A stretch of 64,000 bases of DNA. Source: Prevotella sp. E13-27 (lineage in GTDB: Bacteria; Bacteroidota; Bacteroidia; Bacteroidales; Bacteroidaceae). The notes below the pieces were generated by a model. It ran no database searches and was not told where the DNA came from. It saw only the letters and a list, made by a program, of their open reading frames with translations. Each line of letters begins with the position of its first letter. The stretch's first letter is position 1. The DNA lies in NCBI RefSeq assembly GCF_023217965.1, contig NZ_JALPSC010000002.1:434001-498000 (forward strand), given 5' to 3'. Shown one piece after another: positions 25,684 to 35,926 of this stretch. A program made the translations under genes and the position numbers.

Positions 25684-27228
25684 ATGAAACGATTATTGTT
25701 TATGATGTGTCTGGGGACTATTGCCACAGCTTCTCAGGCACAAGTGGAGGTAAGAACAGAGGCTCAGGTGTCTGTTGCTTCTGGCGAGCACACTCCACTA
25801 TGGCTCAATGCCAACAAATATGGTCTTAGCTCGCTTGAGAAGAGCAATGGCTATTTGCGTGCTGGAGCATTCCATCATTTGGATGATGCTGACAAGAAAT
25901 GGGACTATGCCTATGGTCTTGACTTTGTTGGTGCTGGTGGCTACACAAGTAAGGCTATCGTTCAGCAGGCTTATGGAGAGGTGCGTTGGCTGAAAGGATT
26001 GCTCACCGTAGGAAGCAAGGAGCAGCCTCTGGAACTGAAGAATCAGGAGCTTAGCAGTGGCTCTCAGACGCTTGGCATCAATGCCCATCCTGTGCCAGCT
26101 GTTCGTCTCGCTTTGCCTGATTACTGGACTGTTCCTTTGACAAAGGGATGGGTTGGCTTGAAGGGCCACTTGTCATATGGCATGATGACCGATGACAACT
26201 GGCAGCGCGATTTTGTTAATCCCCAAGCTAAACGTACCGAACATGCAAAGATTCATACCAAAGCAGGATATTTGCGCTTTGGTAAGGATGACAAGCCTCT
26301 TAGTGTGGAAGTGGGACTGGAGATGGCATGCCAGTATGGTGGAACGACCTATACCATCAATCCCTATCCAGCCGTTCCTGGAACTGTTGAATATGTAGCT
26401 ATAAAGAATGAAGACGGTGTTAAGGGCATGATACATGCCTTGATACCAAGTGGTGGTGAGACGGGCGAAGGACTCTATGATAACGCCTCAGGCAACCACC
26501 TCGGCAGTTATGTTTTGCGAATAAACTATAATGCAGATAAATGGACAGCTGCACTCTATGCAGACCACTTCTTCGAAGATCATTCTCAGATGTTTTTCCT
26601 TGACTATGATGGCTATGGCCATGGACCAGAGTACAATGAGAGAAAAGAGAACCGCTATTTCGGTTATTCTATTAAAGACATGATGCTTGGCGCTGAGTTT
26701 AAACTGAAAGATGCTTCATGGCTCAATAGCATTTTGGTAGAATATCTGTACACGAAATATCAGAGCGGACCAGTCTATCATGACCGTACATTTAATATGG
26801 CTGATCATACTGCTGGACGCGATGATTACTACAATAACTACATGCAGACTGGTTGGCAGCATTGGGGACAGGTGATGGGCAACCCGCTCTATCGTTCACC
26901 ACTTTATAATACAGATGGAACCATTGAGGTGAAGAACAACCGTTTCTGGGCTTGGCATTTCGGTATTAGTGGTGACCCTATGGAAGGCCTTCACTATCGT
27001 GTGCTCGCCACATGGCAGCGCGGATGGGGAAGCTACGGTAGCCCGTTTCCAGATCCACAGCGTAATATGAGTCTGCTTGCTGAGGCTGACTATCGTTTCG
27101 GTGCCGGCCATAAACTTGAAGGGTGGGGCGTTAAGGCAAGTTTCGGTCTTGATCATGGCCAACTGCTCGGCAACAATACAGGTGCACAGTTAACCGTTAG
27201 CAAACACTTTAATATCAAGAAGAAATGA
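25684..27228 (+). CDS. Capsule assembly Wzi family outer-membrane protein
   Basis: A 514-residue protein with a signal peptide (ATASQAQ) and a long beta-barrel-like sequence: alternating aromatic strands, FWAWHFGISGD and a terminal LTVSKHF strand. It resembles Caps_assemb_Wzi, which holds capsule at the cell surface. It follows the inositol-lipid genes in the same direction and overlaps the next gene by 4 nt. Confidence 0.75.
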   Translation: MKRLLFMMCLGTIATASQAQVEVRTEAQVSVASGEHTPLWLNANKYGLSSLEKSNGYLRAGAFHHLDDADKKWDYAYGLDFVGAGGYTSKAIVQQAYGEVRWLKGLLTVGSKEQPLELKNQELSSGSQTLGINAHPVPAVRLALPDYWTVPLTKGWVGLKGHLSYGMMTDDNWQRDFVNPQAKRTEHAKIHTKAGYLRFGKDDKPLSVEVGLEMACQYGGTTYTINPYPAVPGTVEYVAIKNEDGVKGMIHALIPSGGETGEGLYDNASGNHLGSYVLRINYNADKWTAALYADHFFEDHSQMFFLDYDGYGHGPEYNERKENRYFGYSIKDMMLGAEFKLKDASWLNSILVEYLYTKYQSGPVYHDRTFNMADHTAGRDDYYNNYMQTGWQHWGQVMGNPLYRSPLYNTDGTIEVKNNRFWAWHFGISGDPMEGLHYRVLATWQRGWGSYGSPFPDPQRNMSLLAEADYRFGAGHKLEGWGVKASFGLDHGQLLGNNTGAQLTVSKHFNIKKK

Positions 27229-27668
27229 AAAAGATAATATATATGTTGTTCGCTATGGTGTTGATGACATCATGCGACTTGGAGACATCAGACAATGGTG
27301 ACCTTGACGGCTTCTGGCAGTTAGCACAGCTTGACTCTCTGACTACATCTGGTGACGTGAAGTCAACAACAGATATGCGGCACTCTGGATGGTATTGGTG
27401 TGTGCAGCATAAGTTACTGGAAATCAGAGATTGTAACGATGCTTCTCATAATATTTTCTTTAGGTTTGAGAAGACGTCAAACACGTTACGTCTTTATAGC
27501 CCGATAAGTGATAACAGGGCTATTTCAGATAGTATTGTTAGCAATCCTAATACACTCAAGCCACTTGGCATTCAGAGTCTCGACGAGACAATGACAATAG
27601 AGCAGATGACAAGCGAAAAAATGGTACTTAACAATCGTGTCTTGCGTTTCCATTTAAGGAAATATTGA
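27225..27668 (+). CDS. Lipocalin-like lipoprotein (DUF4847-like)
   Basis: A 147-residue lipoprotein with lipobox LMTSCDLE (Cys at 17) and a small beta-barrel-like domain starting LDGFWQLAQLDS. ATGA overlap with the Wzi gene suggests coupled translation and a shared outer-membrane role. Family assignment is tentative. Confidence 0.65.
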   Translation: MKKIIYMLFAMVLMTSCDLETSDNGDLDGFWQLAQLDSLTTSGDVKSTTDMRHSGWYWCVQHKLLEIRDCNDASHNIFFRFEKTSNTLRLYSPISDNRAISDSIVSNPNTLKPLGIQSLDETMTIEQMTSEKMVLNNRVLRFHLRKY

Positions 27669-27718
27669 TATTCTTAGCTTTCAATAATAACGCATAAAAA
27701 TCATTTTGCGAAAAAAAA

Positions 27719-27782
27719 AGAACGTCTTTTGTTGTACTGAGTTCAATTTAGTAGCACAATATTTGGACGTTCTTCTTTTTTT
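27719..27782. terminator. Long bidirectional hairpin terminator
   Basis: AGAACGTC and GACGTTCT arms separated by about 40 nt that include an inner pairing; poly-A on the left and poly-T on the right. It separates the lipocalin-like gene from the next promoter. Confidence 0.7.
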
Positions 27783-27785
27783 GCC

Positions 27786-27794
27786 TAAATTTGC
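27786..27794 (+). promoter_or_regulatory. -7 box of the TonB receptor operon
   Basis: TAAATTTGC directly after the terminator, 42 nt before the start at 27836. Confidence 0.65.
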
Positions 27795-27835
27795 GCAATA
27801 ATTGTAACCAAATATTAACCGTAAAAACAAATTTT

Positions 27836-30361
27836 ATGAAAAAACAGCTGAAACTACTGGTGATTGCGCTTGCTGCTTCGCCTGCAATAATGGCTCAGGA
27901 GATTGACTCTCTGGCTGTTGACGTGCAAGGCGAAGAGGCTTACACTTTCACAGAGTCGCAGTTGGGCGAAGATGATGGGTCTACACAGGGCTTCTCAATC
28001 ATTTCCTCCAACCGTAATGTTTATGCCAGCGAAGTTGGTTATCGGTTCAGTGCTGCAAGGTTTAAATATCGTGCGTACAATTCGAAGTACAACGATATTT
28101 ACATCAATGGCAATCCCGTTAACGACGTGGAGCGTGGCGAATTCCGCTATTCGTTCATTGGCGGATTGAACAATCAGACACGTGCCAAGGAAGCATCGTT
28201 GCCTTTTGAGGACAACAGCTACATGATGACAGGCATGGCTGGTTCAAACAACTACAACTTCCGTCCGTCAAGTTTTGCTACTGGACAGCGCATTTCGCTT
28301 GCTGGTGCCAACCGCAACTACAATGCACGTGCTATGTACACCTATAACTCTGGCGTTACAGAGAAAGGATGGGCGTTTACAGGTGCCCTTACATATCGTT
28401 GGGGTAATGGACTTGGAGCGGTAGATGGTACATTCTACAATTCATTGAGCTATTTCCTCGGTATTGAGAAGATTCTCAATGAAAACCACACCATCTCACT
28501 CGTTACATGGGGTAACCCAACTGAGCGCGGACAGCAGATTGCTGCTACAGACGAGATGTACTGGATTGCTAACGACAATCAGTATAACCCTGCATGGGGC
28601 TATCAGGACGGAAAGAAACGTAATTCGCGTACTGTTAAGGACTATGCTCCTGCTGCCCTGTTTACATGGGACTGGAAGATTAATGACAAGACGAACCTTG
28701 TCACCACACTTCTTGGCAAATATGCCATGTATAGCTCAACCCGTTTGAACTACAACAACTCTACCAACCCTGCTCCAGATTACTATTCTGGCATGCCAAG
28801 TGCATTCTATGACGTCTGGGCTCCCTTTGAAGGCGACCGTGATGCAGCAGCTTTGGCTAACTGGCAGACGGCATACGACTACCTGAGCATAAAGGAGAAT
28901 CGTCAGGTGCAATGGGATCGCTTGTACTTCGCTAACCGTATGGTTTCATTACAGGGAGGCGACGCTATGTATTATCTGCAGCGCTATCATGACGACCAGT
29001 TGTCAATAAGTCTTGCTTCAAACCTTGAGAAGGTGCTTTCAGATGTTACCATATTGCATGGCGGAATCCACCTTTCAACAAACAAGGGCATGCACTATCA
29101 GACAATGGATGATTTGCTTGGAGCAAAATACTTCCACAATGTCAATACTTATGTTGTAAAGAACTATGGCGAGACTTCTCAGGAGGCTCAGTATGACCTG
29201 AATAATCCTAATAAGGTTGTTGGTAAGGGCGACCGTTTCGGCTATGATTACAATATCCTTGTAAACAAAGCGCAACTCTGGGGTGGCTTCTCTACAGATG
29301 TTGATGACACCCATGTATTCGTCAATGGTCGTATCGCCGGCTTAACAATGCAGAGAGATGGTAAGATGCGTAGCGGCTTGGCTCCCAATAACTCTTATGG
29401 AAAGAGCGGTACAGCCACTTTCCTCGAGGGTGGAGTGAAGTATGGTGCAATGACTAATCTTGGCAAAGGCCACTCATTCTCTATGGGTTTGAACTACGAA
29501 GTGAAAGCGCCCACGGCACGCACTTCTTTTCAGGCAGCACAGGTGAGCAACGACTTCGTGAAGGACCTTACCCACGAGAAGATCTTCTCAGCTGAGATGG
29601 GCTATCGTTGGCAGACATCTTGGATGAAGGCTAATCTGAATGCCTACTACAGCTATCTCACCGATGTTACTGAGCAGAACATGTACTACATGGACAACGC
29701 AAACTCATTTGTATATGTTACTGTTTCTGGCATTGAGAAAGTCTATTATGGATTGGAACTCGGCATAGACTTCAAACTTACTGATTGGCTTGACCTGAAG
29801 GCTCTCGGTACTATTAGTGATGCCAAATATGATAATAATGCCAAAATTACTTTCTGGGAGTCAACCAAGGGTACAACTGATAATGATGAGCTCTATAACA
29901 AGGGCATGCATGAGGGTTGTACTCCTCTGACGGCTGGTAGCCTTGACTTTAGCATTCACACTCGCGGCTGGTATATCGACCTTATTGGCAACTACTATGA
30001 CCGCATCTATCTGTATTATACACCAGTGACACGTTTGGGCAGAAACTTCCCCATGAACAATAGCGGTACAGGAAAAGACCTTTCATTACTTCCTGACCAG
30101 GCTAAGGGTAAGGGTGGTTTCATGCTCGATGCATCTATCGGAAGAACTTTCTTCTTGAATAAAGGTCGTCGTCTCGGCTTCAACCTCATGCTTACCAACA
30201 TCCTGAATAATCAGAAGCTTGTTTTTGGCGGACGTGAGCAGAGCCGTGTTGACCTCGATCAGGAAGGCAAGACTTTCCGCACCTACTCGTTCCAGAATAA
30301 CCCCTACAAGTTCTATGCTCAGGGTATAAATGGTATGTTCATGATTAATTATCAATTCTAA
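27836..30361 (+). CDS. TonB-dependent receptor-like outer-membrane protein
   Basis: 841 residues from the ATG at 27836 (signal peptide ending ASPAIMAQ). A plug-like region (YNDIYINGNPVNDV) is followed by a barrel of aromatic-rich strands and ends with FMINYQF, a terminal aromatic strand. There is no N-terminal carboxypeptidase-regulatory domain of the SusC type. Two secreted OB-fold-type lipoproteins follow in the same operon; such sets are seen in Bacteroidetes, and the substrate is unknown. Confidence 0.78.
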   Translation: MKKQLKLLVIALAASPAIMAQEIDSLAVDVQGEEAYTFTESQLGEDDGSTQGFSIISSNRNVYASEVGYRFSAARFKYRAYNSKYNDIYINGNPVNDVERGEFRYSFIGGLNNQTRAKEASLPFEDNSYMMTGMAGSNNYNFRPSSFATGQRISLAGANRNYNARAMYTYNSGVTEKGWAFTGALTYRWGNGLGAVDGTFYNSLSYFLGIEKILNENHTISLVTWGNPTERGQQIAATDEMYWIANDNQYNPAWGYQDGKKRNSRTVKDYAPAALFTWDWKINDKTNLVTTLLGKYAMYSSTRLNYNNSTNPAPDYYSGMPSAFYDVWAPFEGDRDAAALANWQTAYDYLSIKENRQVQWDRLYFANRMVSLQGGDAMYYLQRYHDDQLSISLASNLEKVLSDVTILHGGIHLSTNKGMHYQTMDDLLGAKYFHNVNTYVVKNYGETSQEAQYDLNNPNKVVGKGDRFGYDYNILVNKAQLWGGFSTDVDDTHVFVNGRIAGLTMQRDGKMRSGLAPNNSYGKSGTATFLEGGVKYGAMTNLGKGHSFSMGLNYEVKAPTARTSFQAAQVSNDFVKDLTHEKIFSAEMGYRWQTSWMKANLNAYYSYLTDVTEQNMYYMDNANSFVYVTVSGIEKVYYGLELGIDFKLTDWLDLKALGTISDAKYDNNAKITFWESTKGTTDNDELYNKGMHEGCTPLTAGSLDFSIHTRGWYIDLIGNYYDRIYLYYTPVTRLGRNFPMNNSGTGKDLSLLPDQAKGKGGFMLDASIGRTFFLNKGRRLGFNLMLTNILNNQKLVFGGREQSRVDLDQEGKTFRTYSFQNNPYKFYAQGINGMFMINYQF

Positions 30362-30376
30362 TCCCCCTAACGACTT

Positions 30377-31240
30377 ATGAAGACTATCAAATATTTTGCA
30401 ATGGCAATTGCCTGTGTGGCTTTCGCTGCCTGTCAGGGTGACTGGGATGAACCAACCACCTCTCCCTATGGCAACAGCAGCATCAATGATGAGAACATAA
30501 TTACAATAGCTCAGTTGAAGGCCGACTATCCTAATGTCTTTGCTTCAAGTGATCAGAATGTGAAGATTGACAAGGATATTAAGATTAAGGGCCGAGTGAC
30601 TGGCAATGATATTGGCAGCAACCTCTACAAGCAGTTTACCCTGCAGGATGAGACTGGAGCCATTATCGTGGCTGTCAACCAGAGCGGCATGCACGGATTC
30701 CTGGCCGAGGGGCAGGAGATTGTCATCGACCTGAAGGACCTTTACATCGGCGGCTATGGCAAGCAGCCCGAGATAGGACAGCCCTACAACGGCACCTCCA
30801 TCGGTCGCATGAACAAGGAACTGTTCCAGCAGCACTTCAAGTACACAGGCAGCATCGATGCCAACGCCATCCAGCCCATAGACTTCGATGTTGACATGGA
30901 CAAGGATGCCAACTGCGGCAAGCTGGTCACACTGAAGAACGTGTCCTTCGCACTGGTTGCCGGACTTGGAACCTTCGCCCCCGACTCCGCACTGGACAAG
31001 ACCGTCACCATCAAGGCCGGTTGCGTGAACCGTGCCTTGAACGAGTATTCTGCCAGCGACCTCGTGGTTCGAACCAGCACCTACGCTAAGTTCGCTGCTA
31101 AGAAGTTGCCTATTGACGAAGCCACTGGCAAGCCGCTGAAGTGCAACATCACTGGCATTGCCACACGCTATGCCAGCGGCAATAAGGACACATGGCAGAT
31201 TCTTATTCGTAAGGAGAGCGACATAGAGATTATTAAGTAA
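30377..31240 (+). CDS. DUF5689 lipoprotein with OB-fold-like domain
   Basis: A 287-residue lipoprotein (lipobox AFAACQGD, Cys at 19). The central region, KIKGRVTGND through FTLQDETGAIIVAV, is the DUF5689/OB-like strand pattern. It is 15 nt after the TonB receptor gene, so it is probably the surface partner. Oddity: codon use shifts to clearly higher GC at about nt 30660-31080 compared with both ends of the gene. Confidence 0.72.
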   Translation: MKTIKYFAMAIACVAFAACQGDWDEPTTSPYGNSSINDENIITIAQLKADYPNVFASSDQNVKIDKDIKIKGRVTGNDIGSNLYKQFTLQDETGAIIVAVNQSGMHGFLAEGQEIVIDLKDLYIGGYGKQPEIGQPYNGTSIGRMNKELFQQHFKYTGSIDANAIQPIDFDVDMDKDANCGKLVTLKNVSFALVAGLGTFAPDSALDKTVTIKAGCVNRALNEYSASDLVVRTSTYAKFAAKKLPIDEATGKPLKCNITGIATRYASGNKDTWQILIRKESDIEIIK

Positions 31241-31270
31241 TTATCAAGAAACTAAAAACAGATTAATAAT

Positions 31271-32563
31271 ATGAAGAAATTATTTAAAAGTTTGATGATT
31301 GTGGCTATGACAGCCATGACATTCACAGCCTGTCAGGATGTGCCAGCACCATATGAACTTCCTGGTACAGGTGCAAACAAGCCAGATGAAGGGGGAGTAG
31401 AAGTAGAAGGTGCTACTGGTGATGGCACATTGGCATCTCCTTTCAATGCAGCAGCTGCTACGAATGTAGCATTGAAGCTTGAATCGGGTGCTGTTAGTGA
31501 GCAGGCTTATTTTATTAAAGGAAAGGTTGTTTCTATTGCTACAGACAAGAACGATAACGTGCTGAATTTTGATCAGGGCACTTATGGTAATGCATCATTC
31601 TATATCTCTGATGATGGTTCAGCTACTAATCAGTTCTATTGCTATCGTGTCCTTTATCTCGGCAACAAGAAGTGGACAAGTGGCGATGGCGATATTCTGA
31701 AAGTAGGCGATGATGTTATCGTTTATGCAAAGCTGACTCTGTTTAATGGCAAGACACCTGAGACCGTTCAGAATGAGGGCTTCATTTATTCACTTAATGG
31801 TGTAAGCAAGGGTGGAGTTCCTGAGGAAGGTAATAAGCCATCTGACCATTCTACACTTGAGAAGCCTTATACTGTTTCCGAAGCAGTTGCTGCTGGTTCA
31901 GGTAACGAATATGTTAAGGGCTTCATCGTTGGTAGCGTTGAGGGACAGGTTCTTTCTTCAGGCGCTCATTTCTCAACTGAGAATGCGGTTGCAACAAACA
32001 TCATGCTTGCTGCTTCTGCTGATGAGACTGATGTAACCAAGGTGATGGTCGTACAGCTTCCAAATGGAACTGATATTCGTACAAAACTCAACCTCAAGGA
32101 TAATGCTGGAAACCTTGGCAAGGAGGTTGTCCTCTATGGTAGCATAGAGAATTATTTTGGCCAGATGGGTTTGAAGTCTGTCACCTTTGCTGTTCTCGAT
32201 GGCGTTGAGATTGGAACGAAGCCAGGTAGTGATCCTGCTCCAAGTGGCGATGTACAGACTGTTACAGTTTCTCAGTTCAACGATGCTGCTGAGAGTACCT
32301 CTGTTTGGTATCAGCTTACAGGTACAATAAGCAACTTGAAAGCTGGTGACAAGTATGGAAACTTCGACCTTACCGACGCTACTGGTTCTGTTTATGTTTA
32401 TGGTGTCCTTTCAACTAAGGGTGGTGCAAAGCAGAAGTTCCAGGAACTGGTTACTGCTCATAATATTCAGAATGGTACAACGATTACTATCATTGGTAAC
32501 CGTGGCTCTTATAATGGGAAGATTGAAGTTGTGAACGCTTACTTCGTTAGTGCACAGAACTAA
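31271..32563 (+). CDS. Lipoprotein with repeated OB-fold-like (DUF6359-type) domains
   Basis: A 430-residue lipoprotein (lipobox FTACQDV). It has three successive OB-like domains: YFIKGKVVSIA (about residues 75-180), EYVKGFIVGSV (about 205-310) and YQLTGTISNLKAG (about 340-428). These resemble the YhcR/DUF6359 nucleic-acid-binding-type OB domains. Last gene of the TonB receptor operon; a bidirectional terminator follows. Confidence 0.68.
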   Translation: MKKLFKSLMIVAMTAMTFTACQDVPAPYELPGTGANKPDEGGVEVEGATGDGTLASPFNAAAATNVALKLESGAVSEQAYFIKGKVVSIATDKNDNVLNFDQGTYGNASFYISDDGSATNQFYCYRVLYLGNKKWTSGDGDILKVGDDVIVYAKLTLFNGKTPETVQNEGFIYSLNGVSKGGVPEEGNKPSDHSTLEKPYTVSEAVAAGSGNEYVKGFIVGSVEGQVLSSGAHFSTENAVATNIMLAASADETDVTKVMVVQLPNGTDIRTKLNLKDNAGNLGKEVVLYGSIENYFGQMGLKSVTFAVLDGVEIGTKPGSDPAPSGDVQTVTVSQFNDAAESTSVWYQLTGTISNLKAGDKYGNFDLTDATGSVYVYGVLSTKGGAKQKFQELVTAHNIQNGTTITIIGNRGSYNGKIEVVNAYFVSAQN

Positions 32564-32594
32564 GCATCTGGCGTAAAAAATTATAAATAGCAAT

Positions 32595-32641
32595 AAAAAA
32601 GGGTGGTTGACTAAATAGTAATGTCAATCATCCTTTTTTTG
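32595..32641. terminator. Bidirectional intrinsic terminator
   Basis: AAAAAAGGGTGGTTGAC pairs with GTCAATCATCCTTTTTTT, T-rich on both strands, between convergent genes. Confidence 0.8.
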
Positions 32642-32658
32642 TGGAGTTTTACTATTGT

Positions 32659-33579
32659 TCAATCTCTTGAATATAGTTTCGCCGTAAGTGCACCGCTAAT
32701 GTTATGCCAAACGCTGAATATGGCACCAGGAATGGTGGCAAGCGGATAGGCTGCGAAATGAAGAACAGCAAGTGATGAGGCGAGACCAGAGTTCTGCATG
32801 CCGACCTCTATGCTTACTGCCACGCATTTTGCGCGTTCAAGTTTCAGCAAGCGTCCTATAAGGAAGCCTATTGTAAGTCCTAAGACGTTGTGAAGCATCA
32901 CCACAAGAATGACCAGCATGCCACCAACCAAGAGCCTTGTGGCATTGTGTGACACTATTATTCCTACAACCAGCGCTATGACTACTGATGAGAAGGCCGG
33001 CAGATAGGGAACGACGCTTCGCGTAAGACTTGGCAAGAAGCGCTGACAGAACAGTCCAGCTATGATGGGAGCTATGATGACATAGACTATGCTCATTAGC
33101 ATGCCCATGGTATCTACATCAACCATTGTTCCTGCAAGCAGCCAGACGAGTAGGGGAGTCATCACTGGTGCTAACAGAGTTGACGTAGCTGTCATGCCAA
33201 CGGATAGCGCCAAATCGCCTTTGGCAAGATAAGTGATGACGTTTGATGCTGTGCCTCCTGGACAACAGCCTACAAGTATCACGCCGAGAGCCAGCTCCTT
33301 TGGTAATGAGAATGCCCAAGCCAATGTCCATGCCAATAGCGGCATTACGGTAAACTGTGCCAGGCATCCGAAGAGAATGTCTTTCGGACGGCTGAGCACT
33401 ATTTTGAAGTCTTGTGGGGCAAGGGTCAGTCCCATGCCGAACATTATAACACCAAGCATAGGATTTATAGCCCATGTGTCAACCCAAATAAAAGAAGAAG
33501 GTACTGCCAGCGAGACTACAGCTACTAACAGTACCATCACGCCCATCCATCGGGCTATGAAATCACATATTGTCTTCAT
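32659..33579 (-). CDS. Bile acid:sodium symporter family transporter
   Basis: 306 residues from the ATG at 33579, which overlaps the upstream stop as ATGA; a longer frame to 33606 is possible. About nine or ten membrane helices. Family motifs: LGVIMFGMGLTL, CCPGGTASNVITYLAKGD (the sodium-site loop) and SIEVGMQNSGLASSLAV. Likely sodium-coupled uptake of an organic anion; the substrate is unknown. Confidence 0.87.
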   Translation of the reverse strand: MKTICDFIARWMGVMVLLVAVVSLAVPSSFIWVDTWAINPMLGVIMFGMGLTLAPQDFKIVLSRPKDILFGCLAQFTVMPLLAWTLAWAFSLPKELALGVILVGCCPGGTASNVITYLAKGDLALSVGMTATSTLLAPVMTPLLVWLLAGTMVDVDTMGMLMSIVYVIIAPIIAGLFCQRFLPSLTRSVVPYLPAFSSVVIALVVGIIVSHNATRLLVGGMLVILVVMLHNVLGLTIGFLIGRLLKLERAKCVAVSIEVGMQNSGLASSLAVLHFAAYPLATIPGAIFSVWHNISGALTAKLYSRD

Positions 33580-34322
33580 TGAATCTTTGGATATTTGCGT
33601 GTCCATCCATCCCAGCGCAGACGCATGACGCCGAAGAAGGCTTCGCTGAATATGCCACCCGACATCTTTGACGTTCCTTCGCGTCGGTTGACGAAGATCA
33701 CGGGCACCTCCTTAATCTTAAAGCCAATCTTATAGGCGGTGAACTTCATTTCTATCTGGAAGGCATAGCCCTTGAAGCGAATCTTGTCGAGCTCAATGGT
33801 CTGAAGCACGCGGCGCTTGTAGCACTTGAAGCCGGCAGTAGTGTCGTGGACGGTGAAGCCAGTCACTATGCGCACATATTTTGATGCGAAATATGACATG
33901 AGCACGCGACCTATAGGCCAGTTAACAACATTCACACCGCTAATGTAGCGTGAACCGATGGCTACGTCGTAACCCTCGTCGGCGCAGGCACTATAGAGGC
34001 GTGGCAGGTCGTTAGGATCGTGACTGAAGTCGGCATCCATCTCGAAGATGTATTCATAGTTGCGATCCAAGGCCCATTTGAAACCTGTGATATAGGCTGT
34101 GCCAAGACCTAGCTTTCCGCTACGTTCCACAATGAACAGACGGTCGGCAAACTCTGTCGCCATCAGTCCTTTCACAATCTGGGCTGTGCCGTCGGGAGAG
34201 CCGTCGTCAATGATAAGTATGTGAAAACACTTCTCCAATCCGAACACGGCACGGATTATTTTCTCTATGTTCTCCTTCTCATTATAAGTGGGAATGATTA
34301 CGATGCTGTCGCTTGCGTTCAT
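33576..34322 (-). CDS. Family 2 glycosyltransferase (polyprenol-phosphate mannose synthase-like)
   Basis: A 248-residue single-domain GT2 enzyme: VIIPTYNEKENI, DDGSPDGT, metal-binding DADFSHDP and GSRYISG. No C-terminal membrane helices, as in short Dpm1-type enzymes. It likely transfers a hexose from a nucleotide sugar to polyprenyl phosphate. Coupled by a 4-nt overlap to the transporter gene. Confidence 0.87.
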   Translation of the reverse strand: MNASDSIVIIPTYNEKENIEKIIRAVFGLEKCFHILIIDDGSPDGTAQIVKGLMATEFADRLFIVERSGKLGLGTAYITGFKWALDRNYEYIFEMDADFSHDPNDLPRLYSACADEGYDVAIGSRYISGVNVVNWPIGRVLMSYFASKYVRIVTGFTVHDTTAGFKCYKRRVLQTIELDKIRFKGYAFQIEMKFTAYKIGFKIKEVPVIFVNRREGTSKMSGGIFSEAFFGVMRLRWDGWTRKYPKIQ

Positions 34323-34364
34323 TTTTATATATCCTAATACTTGCTTGTTATTTTTATGTGTGTC

Positions 34365-35879
34365 CTATTTCGTTATCTCGGTTATAGCCTCTCCTACGCA
34401 TGCATTAGGCTGCTGTATGTGTAGCAGTTGGCATACTGTTGGGGCTATATCGGTGATATGTACCTCGCGTGATGTTGCTCCATGAGGCACTTTCCATCCC
34501 ATGAATAGCAGGGGGATATGCGAGTCATATGGGTTCCATGCGCCGTGGGTTGTGCCTACTGGCGACGACCATGAGCCGTAGTCGTAGTAACCAGGGTCCA
34601 CAACAAAGTATATGTCTCCTGAGCGGCGAGGGTGATAGCCCTTTATTATTCTGTCGCGAACGGCAGGGTGCATGGTTGTCTTTGCCAACTCTTCATAGTC
34701 GGCTGCAAAGCTGATGTTTGGCGATGAAATGAGATGGTTTAATATGACTTTCTTCACATCCTCAAGTTCGAGTCCCTGTTCTTCTATTGCCTTGTGGTTA
34801 AGGAATACGCGGTAGTCGAGAATGTCGTTGATGACAGGCTTCAGCTCTTTGTGAGCTGCCTTGCTTACTACTTTTTCCAGCTCTGCTTTTATCTGTTCGG
34901 TCAGCGATTGACCGGCGTTGATTTTGTGGTCTTGCATGAACTTATAGTTATGTGCAGCTCCATGATCGGCTGTGAGGAATAGCAGATAGTTTTCTTTTCC
35001 CACTTGTGCGTCAAGAGCATTGAACAGTCTTGCCAGATCTTTGTCGAGTTGCAGATAAGCCTCGTCGGTATTTTCGCCGCGAGTACTCCATTTGTGACCA
35101 ATGACGTCGGTCTGTGAGTAGCTCACGCAGAGCATATCGGTAGCCTCACCATTGCCGAGCTTCTCGTTCTGCAGGGCAGCTATGGCCATGTCGGTGGTAA
35201 TGGTGCCACAAAGATATGACAGACCAATTTTATCGCCATGCTTAACCACCTCTTTGTTCTTTGCTATCTGTTTGTTTATGTCCTTTGCCCATTGTGGCAG
35301 TTCCTGCATGTAATATGTGCTTGAGATGAAGCAGATGGGGCTGGCTTTTGTGTCAAGCCAGTAGGCAGCATTAGCTGAGTGGCCGGCAGGCAGAATGGCG
35401 CCACGGTCCTTATAGGATACTCCTATGACTTTCGACTTGAAGTCTGTGTGCAGGCGCAGCTGGTCGCCAATAGTGGTTGCCAGGAGGTTGCGTGGCGACT
35501 CTTTGCCATTCTCTGTGTTGCTACCCACCGTCTCCACATTGTCGTCTTGTGTGCAGTATGTCTTCTTTCCGTCAATATAGAACGTGTTGCCGCAGATGCC
35601 GTGAAGGGCTGGGGTGGAGCCTGTGTAGGCTGATGAGTGGCCTATGGCTGTGATTGTAGGCACATAGTTTATGAGGCAGTTGTTACATGAATAGCCTTCG
35701 TTAATCAAACGGCGGAAGCCACCATCTGTGAACTGGTTGTAATAACGGTCCAGATAGTCCCAGCGCATCTGATCAACCACTATGCCTACTACTAACTTAG
35801 GCTTTTCACCAAAAAAGGCCTGCGCATAGGTGTTCATAGCACAGGCCAGTATTGTTGCAAAAACAAATAGTTTCTTCAT
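34365..35879 (-). CDS. Alkaline phosphatase family protein (PafA-like)
   Basis: A 504-residue secreted protein (signal ending AMNTYAQ). Alkaline phosphatase superfamily motifs: VVDQMRWDYL (metal Asp), nucleophile Thr in VPTITAIGHSS, SQTDVIGHKW, TADHGA and a late His in THGAWNP. This arrangement matches the Bacteroidetes PafA-type periplasmic phosphomonoesterase, which releases phosphate from organic esters. Confidence 0.87.
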   Translation of the reverse strand: MKKLFVFATILACAMNTYAQAFFGEKPKLVVGIVVDQMRWDYLDRYYNQFTDGGFRRLINEGYSCNNCLINYVPTITAIGHSSAYTGSTPALHGICGNTFYIDGKKTYCTQDDNVETVGSNTENGKESPRNLLATTIGDQLRLHTDFKSKVIGVSYKDRGAILPAGHSANAAYWLDTKASPICFISSTYYMQELPQWAKDINKQIAKNKEVVKHGDKIGLSYLCGTITTDMAIAALQNEKLGNGEATDMLCVSYSQTDVIGHKWSTRGENTDEAYLQLDKDLARLFNALDAQVGKENYLLFLTADHGAAHNYKFMQDHKINAGQSLTEQIKAELEKVVSKAAHKELKPVINDILDYRVFLNHKAIEEQGLELEDVKKVILNHLISSPNISFAADYEELAKTTMHPAVRDRIIKGYHPRRSGDIYFVVDPGYYDYGSWSSPVGTTHGAWNPYDSHIPLLFMGWKVPHGATSREVHITDIAPTVCQLLHIQQPNACVGEAITEITK

Positions 35880-35926
35880 GCAAAACGTTTTTTCTTTATT
35901 GGTAGGATAGACTCTGCAATCTTTCC

